31,902 nt of DNA, taken from positions 1-31,902 of the forward strand of contig JAPLGR010000191.1 of the NCBI GenBank assembly GCA_026390045.1, written 5' to 3'. This stretch comes from Chloroflexota bacterium (GTDB lineage: Bacteria; Chloroflexota; Anaerolineae; Anaerolineales; E44-bin32). The notes below the pieces were generated by a model. The model saw only the letters and a list, made by a program, of their open reading frames with translations. It had not been told where the DNA came from and did not search any database. The position numbers were made by a program, and so were the translations under genes. Below, piece by piece: positions 13,941 to 22,149 of this stretch (position 1 is the first letter of the stretch; every line of letters begins with the position of its first letter).

Positions 13941-16757
13941 CTAGCGGGCGGCGCGCCTGGCCCTCAGGCTCGTCCCCCACTTGGTGAGCTCTGCGACCAC
14001 CGCCGGCACCAACACCAGCGGCAGCATCAGCTGCCATTGCGCCCAGCCCAGCGTGACGGTGTTGAACACCGGCTGCAGGAACGGCACATACAGCACCGCC
14101 GCCACCAGGAGCACCGACGACAGGACGGCGTAGACCATCGTCCGGTTGGAGAACACCCCGATGCGGAGCAGTGGATAGCGCTCCGACCGCGCCGTGAACG
14201 CGCGCAGGAGTTCGGAGAACGACAGCGTAGCGAACGACATCGTCTCCGCGAACTCCGGCTGCTCCGGGTGTGCATGCAGCCCCACAAAGTAGGCCCCCAG
14301 CGTCACGCCGGCGATCGCCAGCGTCTGCAGGATGATCCCGAGCTGCATCGAGCGATTGATCACCGGCTCGTCCGGAGGCCGGGGCGGCTGGTCCATCGTG
14401 TCCGGGTCGCCCTTCTCCATCCCCAGGGCCAGCGCCGGCGCTCCATCGGTGACCAGGTTGAGCCACAACAGCTGGATCGCCGTCAGCGGTGACGGAAGGC
14501 CGGCCATTTTGGCAACGAAGATGATGGCGATCTCGCCCAGGTGGCACGACAACAGGTAGAAGCCGAACGCGCGGATGTTGGAGTAGATGATGCGCCCTAT
14601 CTCAACCGCCGAGACGATGCTGGCGTAGTTGTCGTCCGTCAGCACCATGTCGGCCGTCTCCTTGGCCACATCCGTCCCAGTTATGCCCATCGCCACGCCG
14701 ATGTCGGCGCGCTTGAGCGCCGGCGCATCGTTCACGCCGTCGCCGGTCATCGCCACGATCTCGCCGTTGGCCTTGAGGGCATCGACGATCCGCACCTTGT
14801 GCTCGGGCGACACCCGGGCGTAGACATCGGTGCGCACCACCTCACGCGTCAGCGTCGCATCGTCCATCCTGGCCAGTTCGGATCCGGTCAGCACCTGGCC
14901 TCCCGGCCGCATCAGACCGATCTGTTCCGCGACGGCGCGGGCGGTGTTGGCAAAGTCGCCGGTGATCATCACCGTGCGGATGCCTGCCCGTCGCGCGGTG
15001 TCGATCGCTGGCGGGACTTCTGCCCGGCCGGGGTCGATCATGCCGAACAGCCCGACGAAGGTCAGGTCGCGTTCAACCACATCGACGGTAACCTCACCCG
15101 GCTCCTCTTCCTCCACCCGGTAGGCCACCGCCAACACGCGCAGCGCCTGCTGTGCCATGCGGCTGTTAGCCTCCAGGATCTGCCGGCGCATCGCCTCGGT
15201 CAGCGATGCCCGGCTGTCATCCAGGTGCTGGACGTGGGTGCACAGGCCGAGCACGATGTCGGGCGCACCTTTCATCGCCGCCACTACCCACTCGCGCTGC
15301 TGATCGTCGGTGAAGGGACTCGCGTCTGCCCCGGAGGGCTCCACGACCCGATGCAGCGTCGTCATTCGCTTGCGGTCCGAGTCAAACGGGATCTCATTGA
15401 TCCGTGGGTAGGCGCGGGACAACGTGCCGCGGTCGGCGCCGCCCTTCGCGGCCGCCACAACCAACGCCGATTCAGTCGGGTCCCCGACAACCCGGAACCG
15501 GGATGCCTCGCCCTCGCCTGCCATCTCGATCTCGGCGTCGTTTGCCAGCACAGCCGCCCAGAGCGCCGTCGAGACTCCCGGCATCTGAGTCAGGTCGACT
15601 GGCTTGCCGTCAACGCGGAATTGCCCCACCGGGTCATACCCCTGGCCGGTGACCTCCAGAGTCGTCTCGTCAACCCACAACCGGGTGACTGTCATCTGGT
15701 TCTGGGTGAGCGTCCCGGTCTTGTCCGAGCAGATTACCGTCGTCGAACCGAGCGTTTCAACCGACGCCAGCCGGCGGATCAAGGCGTGCCGCTTGATCAT
15801 CTCACGCATGCCCAGCGCCAGCGTGATGGTGACGACGGCGGCCAGGCCCTCCGGCACCGCCGCCACGGCCAGGCTGACCGCAATGATGAACATCTCGAAC
15901 GGCTCGTAGCCGCGCCCCCAGCCGACCAGGAACACCAGCGCACACACGCCAAGCGCTGCCCAGCCGAGGACCTTGCCCAGCTGGTCGAGCTTGCGCTGCA
16001 GAGGCGTCTGCTCGTCCTCTGCCACCTGGAGCATGGCAGCGATCAGGCCGATCTGCGTGTGCATGCCGGTCGTGACCACCAGACCGCGCCCGCGGCCATA
16101 GGCCACCACGGTCCCCATGAACGCGGTGTTCAAACGATCACCCAGGGGAACATCCTGGCGAAGGACGACGCGGGCATCCTTCTCTACGGCAACCGATTCG
16201 CCCGTCAACGCCGCTTCTTCGATTCGTAAATTGACCGTTTCAACCAGCCGCAAGTCGGCGGGAACAAAGTTGCCAGCCTCGAGGATGACAAGATCCCCGG
16301 GCACCAGGTCCCGCGCCGGCACGCTGACCCGGTGCCCATCGCGGATCACCTGCGCTTCGGGGGCGGCCATGCGGCGCAGTGCGGCCAGCGCTTCCTCGGC
16401 CCGCCGCTCCTGAACTACCCCCAGCACCGCATTCAGCGCCACAATAGCCAGGATCGCAGCGGCTTCGATGTAGTCACCCAGAATGGCGGAGATCACGCCC
16501 GCCACGATCAGGACGATGACAATGAAGGAGCTGAGCTGTCCGAGCAGCATCTTCCAGAAGCCCGGCCTTGGTTTCTCGGCCAGCTCGTTGTGTCCGTAAC
16601 GCGCCAGTCGGCGCGCGGCCTCGTCGGTGGTCAGCCCGCGCTCGGGCGAAGTGCCCAGCGCCGGCAGGAGATCGGAGACTTCCAGCGCATGCCAGACGCG
16701 CTCATCCTGACGGGGATCGCCGGGTTGAGGGGAAGGACTGGTGACGGATGGCCGCAT
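13941..16757 (-). CDS. Cation-translocating P-type ATPase, Ca2+ (type IIA) class
   Basis: 938 aa membrane pump. It has an N-terminal cation-ATPase domain (HALEVSDLLPALGTS..GLTTDEAARRLARYGHNEL), TGES (185-188) of the actuator domain, VPEGL (301-305) in M4, phosphorylation motif DKTGTLT (Asp345), then MITGDFANTA and MTGDGVNDAPALK in the P-domain. In M6, LLWLNLVTDGAPALALGME keeps the Asn and Asp that in SERCA bind Ca2+. The C-terminal six-helix portion is complete. These features support Ca2+ export over Na+/K+ or heavy-metal types, though Mn2+ transport is also known in the group. The ATG at 16757 has GGAGGA 5 bases upstream. It has its own promoter element and leader hairpin. Confidence 0.94.
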   Translation of the reverse strand: MRPSVTSPSPQPGDPRQDERVWHALEVSDLLPALGTSPERGLTTDEAARRLARYGHNELAEKPRPGFWKMLLGQLSSFIVIVLIVAGVISAILGDYIEAAAILAIVALNAVLGVVQERRAEEALAALRRMAAPEAQVIRDGHRVSVPARDLVPGDLVILEAGNFVPADLRLVETVNLRIEEAALTGESVAVEKDARVVLRQDVPLGDRLNTAFMGTVVAYGRGRGLVVTTGMHTQIGLIAAMLQVAEDEQTPLQRKLDQLGKVLGWAALGVCALVFLVGWGRGYEPFEMFIIAVSLAVAAVPEGLAAVVTITLALGMREMIKRHALIRRLASVETLGSTTVICSDKTGTLTQNQMTVTRLWVDETTLEVTGQGYDPVGQFRVDGKPVDLTQMPGVSTALWAAVLANDAEIEMAGEGEASRFRVVGDPTESALVVAAAKGGADRGTLSRAYPRINEIPFDSDRKRMTTLHRVVEPSGADASPFTDDQQREWVVAAMKGAPDIVLGLCTHVQHLDDSRASLTEAMRRQILEANSRMAQQALRVLAVAYRVEEEEPGEVTVDVVERDLTFVGLFGMIDPGRAEVPPAIDTARRAGIRTVMITGDFANTARAVAEQIGLMRPGGQVLTGSELARMDDATLTREVVRTDVYARVSPEHKVRIVDALKANGEIVAMTGDGVNDAPALKRADIGVAMGITGTDVAKETADMVLTDDNYASIVSAVEIGRIIYSNIRAFGFYLLSCHLGEIAIIFVAKMAGLPSPLTAIQLLWLNLVTDGAPALALGMEKGDPDTMDQPPRPPDEPVINRSMQLGIILQTLAIAGVTLGAYFVGLHAHPEQPEFAETMSFATLSFSELLRAFTARSERYPLLRIGVFSNRTMVYAVLSSVLLVAAVLYVPFLQPVFNTVTLGWAQWQLMLPLVLVPAVVAELTKWGTSLRARRAAR

Positions 16758-16779
16758 GCATTCCTCCGAGACAGAGAAA

Positions 16780-16812
16780 GAGGGCGCCAGGCGCCCTCAG
16801 TTCGGCATTATA
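16780..16812 (-). promoter_or_regulatory. -10 box and 5'-leader hairpin of the P-type ATPase gene
   Basis: On the minus strand a perfect TATAAT (16807-16812) is followed about 8 bases later by a 9-bp inverted repeat GAGGGCGCC / GGCGCCCTC (16780-16798), then TTTCTCTGTCTC and the GGAGGA ribosome-binding site. The transcript would therefore begin at or beside the hairpin. It could stabilise the mRNA, or with the T-rich tract act as an attenuator or as the end of the phoU transcript. No good -35 is seen. Confidence 0.5.
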
Positions 16813-16947
16813 GCACACCCACGGGCAGCTGCCGACAAAGGGCCGACAACGGGCAGACACCCAACCGCGGCGCCGGAGTCGGACCGCTGCTCAGCGCCGG
16901 ATCACTTGCACCCCTGCCCCGGGAGCGATGGGGGCGCCGATCGCCCG

Positions 16948-17643
16948 CTACTCCAGCAGGTCGGCAACGGCCTTGCTGACCTTGGGGTTGAGCTCGCGCA
17001 ATTCCCCGCTGGTCATGAACAGGATCCGTTCGACGATGTTGGTCACGCGGTCGCCGATTCGTTCCAAGTTATGTGCGGCAAACATCAGGTACAGGCCGCG
17101 GCTCGTGGTGCGCGGATCCTCGACCATGAAGGACAGAATCTCACGGAAGATCTGAGTATAGAGCGCATCCACCGAGTCATCCATGGCAATGATCAGGACA
17201 GCCTTCTCGACGTCGCGCTGGATGTAGGCTTGCAGCGCGAGGCGCAGCATCTCGCGGCAGATCTCGGCCATGCGGGGCAGGTCGATCAGCGGCTTAAGCA
17301 GCGGCTCATCGCCCATGTGCAGGACGGTGCGGGCAATGCCGGCAGCATGGTCGCCCATGCGTTCCAGATCGGTGACAATGCTGAACGCGGCCAGAGCGGC
17401 TCGCAGGTCGCTGGCGGCCGGCTGCTGTCGGGCGATCAGCGCCAGGCACGCCTCCTCAATCTCAAAGCGCAGCGCATTCACGCCGGCATCGTCGGCGCTC
17501 ACCTTCCGCGCCAAGTCGACATCGCGCTGTGCCAGCGCCTGCATGGAATGCTCGATTGCAGCGTCCACCAGGCTCCCGATGCGTAGAATCAGCTCATTGA
17601 TGTCCGTCAGTTCGCGGTCCAGCATGGCCCGGGTCTTTGTCAT
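16948..17643 (-). CDS. phoU: PhoU phosphate-signalling regulator
   Basis: 231 aa, all-helical, made of two PhoU repeats. The first contains MTKTRAMLDRELTDINELILRIG and the metal-binding-type TDLERMGDHAAGIAR; the second has FAAHNLERIGDRVTNIVERI. These E/D..RxGD..xxI motifs are diagnostic. PhoU links the Pst transporter to the Pho two-component system and restrains phosphate uptake. The start is the ATG at 17641-17643 with GAGGAGAG upstream; an earlier in-frame start lacks a site. It lies 126 bp after the first pstB on the same strand and is probably co-transcribed with it, while pstS-pstC-pstA run divergently. No PhoR/PhoB genes are in the window. Confidence 0.95.
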   Translation of the reverse strand: MTKTRAMLDRELTDINELILRIGSLVDAAIEHSMQALAQRDVDLARKVSADDAGVNALRFEIEEACLALIARQQPAASDLRAALAAFSIVTDLERMGDHAAGIARTVLHMGDEPLLKPLIDLPRMAEICREMLRLALQAYIQRDVEKAVLIIAMDDSVDALYTQIFREILSFMVEDPRTTSRGLYLMFAAHNLERIGDRVTNIVERILFMTSGELRELNPKVSKAVADLLE

Positions 17644-17769
17644 CGTGTCTCTCCTCTCGCGTCCTGCAAGTCCCTCCGGCCAGCCACCCCGGTGCAGATC
17701 CGGATCCTGGAACTCCCCGCCAGACACCGCGGCGCCACCGGCAGCCCAACAACCTGCCCGCTACGTCGG

Positions 17770-18552
17770 TTAACCGAACCTCCCGGTCACGTAGTCCTCG
17801 GTGCGTTTGTCCTTGGGCCGGGTGAAGACCTTCTCCGTCACGTCGAATTCGACCACCGTGCCAGCCCTGTCGTCGTCCATAGCCATCATGGCCGTGTAGT
17901 CGGAGGCGCGGGCGGCCTGCTGCATATTGTGCGTGACGATGATAATGGTGTAGTCCGTAGCCAGCTCGCGCATCAGGTCCTCGATCTTGAGTGTGGCGAT
18001 CGGGTCGAGCGCCGAGCAGGGCTCGTCCATCAGAATGATCTCCGGTTCGACCGCCAGGGCACGGGCAATACACAGGCGCTGTTGTTGGCCTCCGTCCAGC
18101 GACAGCGCGCTGTGGTTAAGACCATCCTGGACATCATCCCACAGCGCGGCTTGGCGGAGAGACCGTTCGACCAGGTCATCGAGGCTGCCCTGGAACCCGT
18201 GGACACGGGCGCCCCAGGCCACGTTCTCGTAGATGGACTTGGGAAACGGATTGGGTTTCTGGAACACCATCCCGATGCGGCGACGCAGGGAGACCGGATC
18301 AACCGAGCCCCCATAGATATCTTGGCCGGCGAAGCGGACTTGACCCTCGACGCGGAAGCCGGGAATGAAATCGTTCATCCGGTTGAACGAGCGTAGCAGC
18401 GTGCTCTTGCCGCAGCCGGACGAGCCGATAATGGCCGTGATGCGGCGCCGAGGGATGCTCAGGTCGATGTCGCGTGCTGCCCGGAAGCTGCCGTAATACA
18501 GGCTGAGCCCCCGCACCTGGAGGACTGGCGTATCGCCTTCCACGCTGTTCAT
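17770..18552 (-). CDS. pstB: Phosphate ABC transporter ATP-binding protein PstB, copy 1 (LDGGQ signature)
   Basis: 260 aa cytoplasmic ATPase driving phosphate import. Walker A is GSSGCGKST (43-51), the Q-loop is MVFQKPNPFPKSIYEN with Gln98 intact, Walker B is IILMDEPCSALDP (172-184) and the H-loop is VTHNMQQ (His208). The C-terminal ending KDKRTEDYVTGRFG is typical of PstB. The ABC signature, however, reads SLDGGQQQR (151-159): the usual Ser of LSGGQ is Asp153, confirmed by the GAC codon. The ATG at 18550-18552 is preferred over a TTG three codons upstream. The gene sits divergently from pstS with only 54 bp between start codons and is followed by phoU. It is one of two PstB proteins for a single PstC/PstA pair. 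Confidence 0.95.
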   Translation of the reverse strand: MNSVEGDTPVLQVRGLSLYYGSFRAARDIDLSIPRRRITAIIGSSGCGKSTLLRSFNRMNDFIPGFRVEGQVRFAGQDIYGGSVDPVSLRRRIGMVFQKPNPFPKSIYENVAWGARVHGFQGSLDDLVERSLRQAALWDDVQDGLNHSALSLDGGQQQRLCIARALAVEPEIILMDEPCSALDPIATLKIEDLMRELATDYTIIIVTHNMQQAARASDYTAMMAMDDDRAGTVVEFDVTEKVFTRPKDKRTEDYVTGRFG

Positions 18553-18593
18553 TCTACCCAATTCCGCCTCGCGGCGGCATGTTGGGGCGCTCG

Positions 18594-18599
18594 TATAAT
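18594..18599 (+). promoter_or_regulatory. -10 box of pstS, probable leaderless start
   Basis: A perfect TATAAT ends only 7 bases before the pstS ATG at 18607, so transcription would start at or next to the A of the start codon and no Shine-Dalgarno is present. The position 17 bp upstream reads GCGGCG, not a -35, suggesting activator dependence as expected for a Pho-regulated gene. No canonical Pho box is recognised. Confidence 0.55.
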
Positions 18600-18606
18600 T
18601 GGCGTC

Positions 18607-19506
18607 ATGCGGTCCACCAGGGTCCTGCTGATTGCGATGACGATCCTTGCTGCCGGCTGCCGGCCAGCCTCAAACGCCGCGACCCCGGCGGGCGCGGATT
18701 ACATCGAGAACCGCGGCTCCGACACGATTGTCAACCTGGCGCTGGCATGGGCCGAACGATACCAGGAGCTACATCCCGAGGTGCGCATCTCGGTCAGCGG
18801 AGGGGGCAGTGGCGTGGGCATCACTGCCCTGATCAATGGGACGGTCGACATCGCCAACGCCTCACGGCAGATCAAGCCAGAGGAGATTCAGGAGGCCGAG
18901 GCGCGCGGTATCCAACCGGTCGAGTTCATCATCGCGCGCGACGCCATCGCCGTGATCGTCCACCCCGACAACCCGGTCAGTCAGTTGACGCTGCAGCAGA
19001 TCTCCGACATCTACAGCGGCCGGATCAATAACTGGCGTGAGGTCGGCGGTGAGAACCGACCCATCGTGCGGCTGTCGCGCGAGACCAATTCCGGGACGCA
19101 CGTCTACTTCCTGGAGAAGGTCTTGCGGCTGGGCGATTCCGACAGCGACACGCTCTTCTCGACCGACACCCTGCTGCTACCTTCCTCGGAGGGTATCGTC
19201 TACGAGGTGCGACAGAACCCGAACGCCATCGGCTACGACGGCCTGGGCTACGTGCCGCCCGACCTGAAAGTGATCGCCGTGGCGCGGCAGGCCGGTGGCC
19301 CGTTCCTGCTCCCGTCGGTGGAGACGGTCAACGATGATTCGTATCCGGTGGCGCGCGACCTGTACATGTACACCGCCGGCCAGCCTTCCGGCGCCGTAGC
19401 TGACTACCTGGGCTGGATCCTCTCGTCGGAGGCGCAGCCCATCGTGGCGGACCTTGGCTTCGTCCCGGTCACCGCGGCCCCGCAGGCCCCAACGCAGGGA
19501 GGCTGA
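18607..19506 (+). CDS. pstS: Phosphate-binding lipoprotein PstS
   Basis: 299 aa extracytoplasmic receptor that binds inorganic phosphate and delivers it to PstC/PstA. The N-terminus is a lipoprotein signal, MRSTRVLLIAMTILAAGC, with lipobox ILAAGC and Cys18 as the anchor. Ligand-site segments are visible: ENRGSDTIVN (34-43), SGGGSGVGITALINGTVDIANASR (64-87) and RETNSGTH (158-165). A DIYSGRINNWREVGG segment is also typical of the family. The C-terminus is a short Ala/Pro/Gln-rich tail. The start ATG directly follows the -10 box. pstC begins 8 bases downstream, its ribosome-binding site overlapping the end of this gene. Confidence 0.95.
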   Translation: MRSTRVLLIAMTILAAGCRPASNAATPAGADYIENRGSDTIVNLALAWAERYQELHPEVRISVSGGGSGVGITALINGTVDIANASRQIKPEEIQEAEARGIQPVEFIIARDAIAVIVHPDNPVSQLTLQQISDIYSGRINNWREVGGENRPIVRLSRETNSGTHVYFLEKVLRLGDSDSDTLFSTDTLLLPSSEGIVYEVRQNPNAIGYDGLGYVPPDLKVIAVARQAGGPFLLPSVETVNDDSYPVARDLYMYTAGQPSGAVADYLGWILSSEAQPIVADLGFVPVTAAPQAPTQGG

Positions 19507-19514
19507 GTCCGACC

Positions 19515-20438
19515 ATGTGCGCAACGCCAGCGAAGGGCGCGGCGGACCCGCCGCTCAACTGGCAGGAGGCAGTCCTCTCACGCGTCATCCGGCTGTCCGG
19601 CTATTCGGCCATCGTCTTTGTCGGCCTGATCTTTGCCTTCCTGGTCCGCGAGGGGCTGCCGGCCCTGTTCGAGGTGCCGCTGAGCGACCTATTCAGCGTG
19701 CGCTGGTATCCGATCGAGGGCTACTTCGGCATCCTGCCGCTGATTACGGGCTCGCTCATCGTCACCCTGGGAGCCATGGCCGTGGCGATCCCCTTCGGAA
19801 TCGGAACGGCGATGTTCATCTCCGAGATCGCCCCGCGCTGGGCACGCGAGGTGCTCAAGCCGATGGTTGAGCTGCTCGGCGGCCTGCCCTCGGTCGTGCT
19901 CGGCTTCCTGGGCATCTTGATCCTCTCCCCCTACCTGCGGCAGGCGCTGGATCTGCCCACGGGCTTGACGGCGCTGGCCGGCTCGCTGCTGCTGGCTGGG
20001 ATCGCGCTACCCACGATCGTGTCCATCGCCGAAGACGCGTTGGACGCGGTGCCGAAGTCCTTCCGCGAAGGGGCGCTGGCTCTAGGGGCGACGCGCTGGC
20101 AGACCATGTGGGGGGTGACGCTGCCAGCGGCACGTTCGGGTGTACTCACGGCGGTAATGCTTGGGATCGGGCGTGCCATCGGCGAAACGATGGCGGTCAT
20201 GATGGTCACCGGCAACGCCGCAGTGCTTGCCGTCCACCTGGCCTCGATCGTCGCGCCGGCCCGGACGATGACTGCCACGATCGCGGCTGAGATGGGCGAA
20301 GTGGCGACCGGAAGCATCCACTACCACGTGCTGTTCTTCATTGGCATGGTGCTGTTTCTGATCTCGTTTGCCGTGAATGTCACCGCTTCAGCGGTCGTCT
20401 TCCGCCAACGGTCGCGAGCGGAGAGGGTACTGTCGTGA
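19515..20438 (+). CDS. pstC: Phosphate ABC transporter permease PstC
   Basis: 307 aa inner-membrane permease with about six transmembrane helices. The first is at about 30-47 (IVFVGLIFAFLV). The EAA-type coupling loop reads EDALDAVPKSFREGALALGATRWQT, the site where a PstB subunit docks. GIGRAIGETMAVMMVTGN is the conserved PstC helix containing the RxxGE motif needed for phosphate translocation. GGGAGG at the end of pstS serves as ribosome-binding site 10-12 bases before the ATG. The stop overlaps the GTG start of pstA by 4 bases (GTGA), indicating translational coupling. It pairs with PstA to form the heterodimeric channel. Confidence 0.96.
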   Translation: MCATPAKGAADPPLNWQEAVLSRVIRLSGYSAIVFVGLIFAFLVREGLPALFEVPLSDLFSVRWYPIEGYFGILPLITGSLIVTLGAMAVAIPFGIGTAMFISEIAPRWAREVLKPMVELLGGLPSVVLGFLGILILSPYLRQALDLPTGLTALAGSLLLAGIALPTIVSIAEDALDAVPKSFREGALALGATRWQTMWGVTLPAARSGVLTAVMLGIGRAIGETMAVMMVTGNAAVLAVHLASIVAPARTMTATIAAEMGEVATGSIHYHVLFFIGMVLFLISFAVNVTASAVVFRQRSRAERVLS

Positions 20439-21322
20439 CGTCGACCGGCGAGCCGCGGCAATATCGGGCCAGCGCCGGCAGCCGATTGCTGGCACAGCGG
20501 TTTGGCTTCGCGGTGCTGGCACTCATGGCCCTGGCAACCGTCGTCCCGATCGTGTTAGTTGTGGCCCACATCGTGCTCCAGGGCGCGCCGGCCATCTCGT
20601 GGGAGTTCCTGAGCGGCGTCCCGCGGGAGGGGATGCGGCAGGGCGGCATTCTACCGGCCATCGTCGGCACGTTCTACTTGACGCTGGGCACGGCGGTGTT
20701 CTCGGTTCCGCTGGGAGTAGCCGCAGCGATCTATCTGGCCGAGTACGCCCGCGAAACCGCGTGGACGCGCCTGATCCGCGTGGCTATCATCAACCTGGCC
20801 GGTATCCCCTCGGTGGTCTACGGCCTGTTCGGGCTGGGGCTGTTCGTGCTTTTCCTGCGCTTCGGCACGAGCATCCTGGCCGCCTCGCTAACCCTCTCCA
20901 TCATGACCCTGCCGGTGATCATCAGCGCTTCGGAGGAAGCGTTGCGGGCCGTGCCGCAGGCATTCCGGACGGTCAGCGTCTCGCTGGGAGGGACGCGTTG
21001 GCAGACGATCCGACGCATCGTCCTGCCGCAGGCAGTGCCGGGCATCCTGACCGGAGTGATCCTCGGCCTGGAGCGCGCCGCCGGCGAGACTGCCCCGATC
21101 CTTTTCACCGGGGCGGCCTTCTTCTTGCCGCGGTTGCCGAACTCGCCACTCGATGCGACCATGGCGCTGCCCTATCACTTGTTTGTCATCTCGACCCAAG
21201 TGCCGGAAATGCCACTGCGCATCCAGTACGGCACCGCGCTGGTCCTGATCGCGTTCGTCCTAGGCATGAACCTGATCGCCACCGTCATCCGCTCGCGGGC
21301 CCGCGCCCGCCGGCAGTGGTAG
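20435..21322 (+). CDS. pstA: Phosphate ABC transporter permease PstA
   Basis: 295 aa, second half of the Pst channel, about six membrane helices (first about 24-48). The coupling loop is EEALRAVPQAFRTVSVSLGGTRWQT, similar to but distinct from that of PstC, so each permease could contact a different PstB. The LGLERAAGETAPILFTGAAFF helix is the PstA counterpart of the PstC RxxGE segment. The GTG start overlaps the pstC stop by 4 bases. The gene ends four bases before the second pstB, completing the pstS-pstC-pstA-pstB2 operon. Confidence 0.96.
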   Translation: MTSTGEPRQYRASAGSRLLAQRFGFAVLALMALATVVPIVLVVAHIVLQGAPAISWEFLSGVPREGMRQGGILPAIVGTFYLTLGTAVFSVPLGVAAAIYLAEYARETAWTRLIRVAIINLAGIPSVVYGLFGLGLFVLFLRFGTSILAASLTLSIMTLPVIISASEEALRAVPQAFRTVSVSLGGTRWQTIRRIVLPQAVPGILTGVILGLERAAGETAPILFTGAAFFLPRLPNSPLDATMALPYHLFVISTQVPEMPLRIQYGTALVLIAFVLGMNLIATVIRSRARARRQW

Positions 21323-21326
21323 CCGG

Positions 21327-22082
21327 ATGGACAAGATCGTCGTCGAGAACCTGACGCTGCAGTATGAGGACGGGACCGAGTCACTGCGCGGGGTGACGAT
21401 GTCCATTCCTGCCAACGCGATCACTGTGCTGTTTGGCCCGGCAGGCGGCGGCAAGTCGTCCCTGCTGCGCTGCTTCAACCGCCTGAACGACCTGGCCGAC
21501 GTGAAGGCCGTCTCGGGGCGCATCCTGCTCGACGGCGTGAACGTGCTCGACCCGGGCGTGGACGTGGTCGCCCTGCGGCGTAAGATCGGCATGGTCTTCT
21601 CCCGGCCGGTCGTTCTGCCCTTCAGCATCCGCGCCAATTTGACCTACGGTCTAGAGTTGATGGGTGAGCGAAACCCGCGACGCTTGGACGAAGCCGTCGA
21701 GCACAGCCTGCGCCTGGCGGCGCTATGGGACGAGGTCCACGACCGGCTTGACGACCCAGCCATTGCCTTGTCAGGAGGTCAGCAACAACGCCTTTGCCTG
21801 GCGCGCTCTCTGGCGCTGCAACCGGAGGTGGTGCTGCTCGACGAGCCGACCTCTGGGCTCGATCCAATCTCGACCGGGAAGGTTGAGGCGGCCCTGCAGC
21901 AGCTCAAGAAGGACTACACCATCGTCCTCGTCCCCCATTCGATCCAGCAGGCCGGACGGATGGCCGATTTCGCCGTGTTCTTCTTGCAGGGTGAGCTAGT
22001 CGAATCCGGGCTGGGCAAAGACCTGTTCACCCATCCTCGCGACAAGCGTACTGAAGACTACGTCACCGGTCGCTTCGGATAG
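21327..22082 (+). CDS. PstB-like ATP-binding protein, copy 2 (Q-loop Gln missing)
   Basis: 251 aa ABC ATPase at the end of the pst operon. Walker A is GPAGGGKSS (37-45), the signature LSGGQQQR (148-155) is intact, Walker B is VVLLDEPTSGLDP (168-180) and the H-loop His204 is kept in VPHSIQQ. The C-terminus, RDKRTEDYVTGRFG, is nearly identical to that of copy 1. The Q-loop, which should read MVFQKPNPFP, instead reads MVFSRPVVLPFS: Ser92 replaces the Gln that senses Mg-ATP and couples to the permease, verified by the TCC codon. The ATG lies 4 bases after pstA with only a weak GGTAG upstream, consistent with coupling. It is probably a specialised partner of copy 1 rather than a second identical ATPase; this is inference. 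Confidence 0.9.
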   Translation: MDKIVVENLTLQYEDGTESLRGVTMSIPANAITVLFGPAGGGKSSLLRCFNRLNDLADVKAVSGRILLDGVNVLDPGVDVVALRRKIGMVFSRPVVLPFSIRANLTYGLELMGERNPRRLDEAVEHSLRLAALWDEVHDRLDDPAIALSGGQQQRLCLARSLALQPEVVLLDEPTSGLDPISTGKVEAALQQLKKDYTIVLVPHSIQQAGRMADFAVFFLQGELVESGLGKDLFTHPRDKRTEDYVTGRFG

Positions 22083-22149
22083 CGTCTCCCATCCCCATTC
22101 GTTTCCCTGCCTGCCGCAAACCATTTCCTTCCGGGCCGGCGAGTCCCGC

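Noticed and set aside
14541..16229. 562-codon plus-strand open frame inside the P-type ATPase gene
   Set aside because: It is a shadow frame created by high GC codon bias; the His/Arg/Gln-rich sequence has no domain, and the ATPase motifs on the other strand are complete.
18553..18606. Canonical Pho box between the divergent pst operons
   Set aside because: No CTGTCAT-type direct repeats are visible; another binding motif may exist in this phylum.
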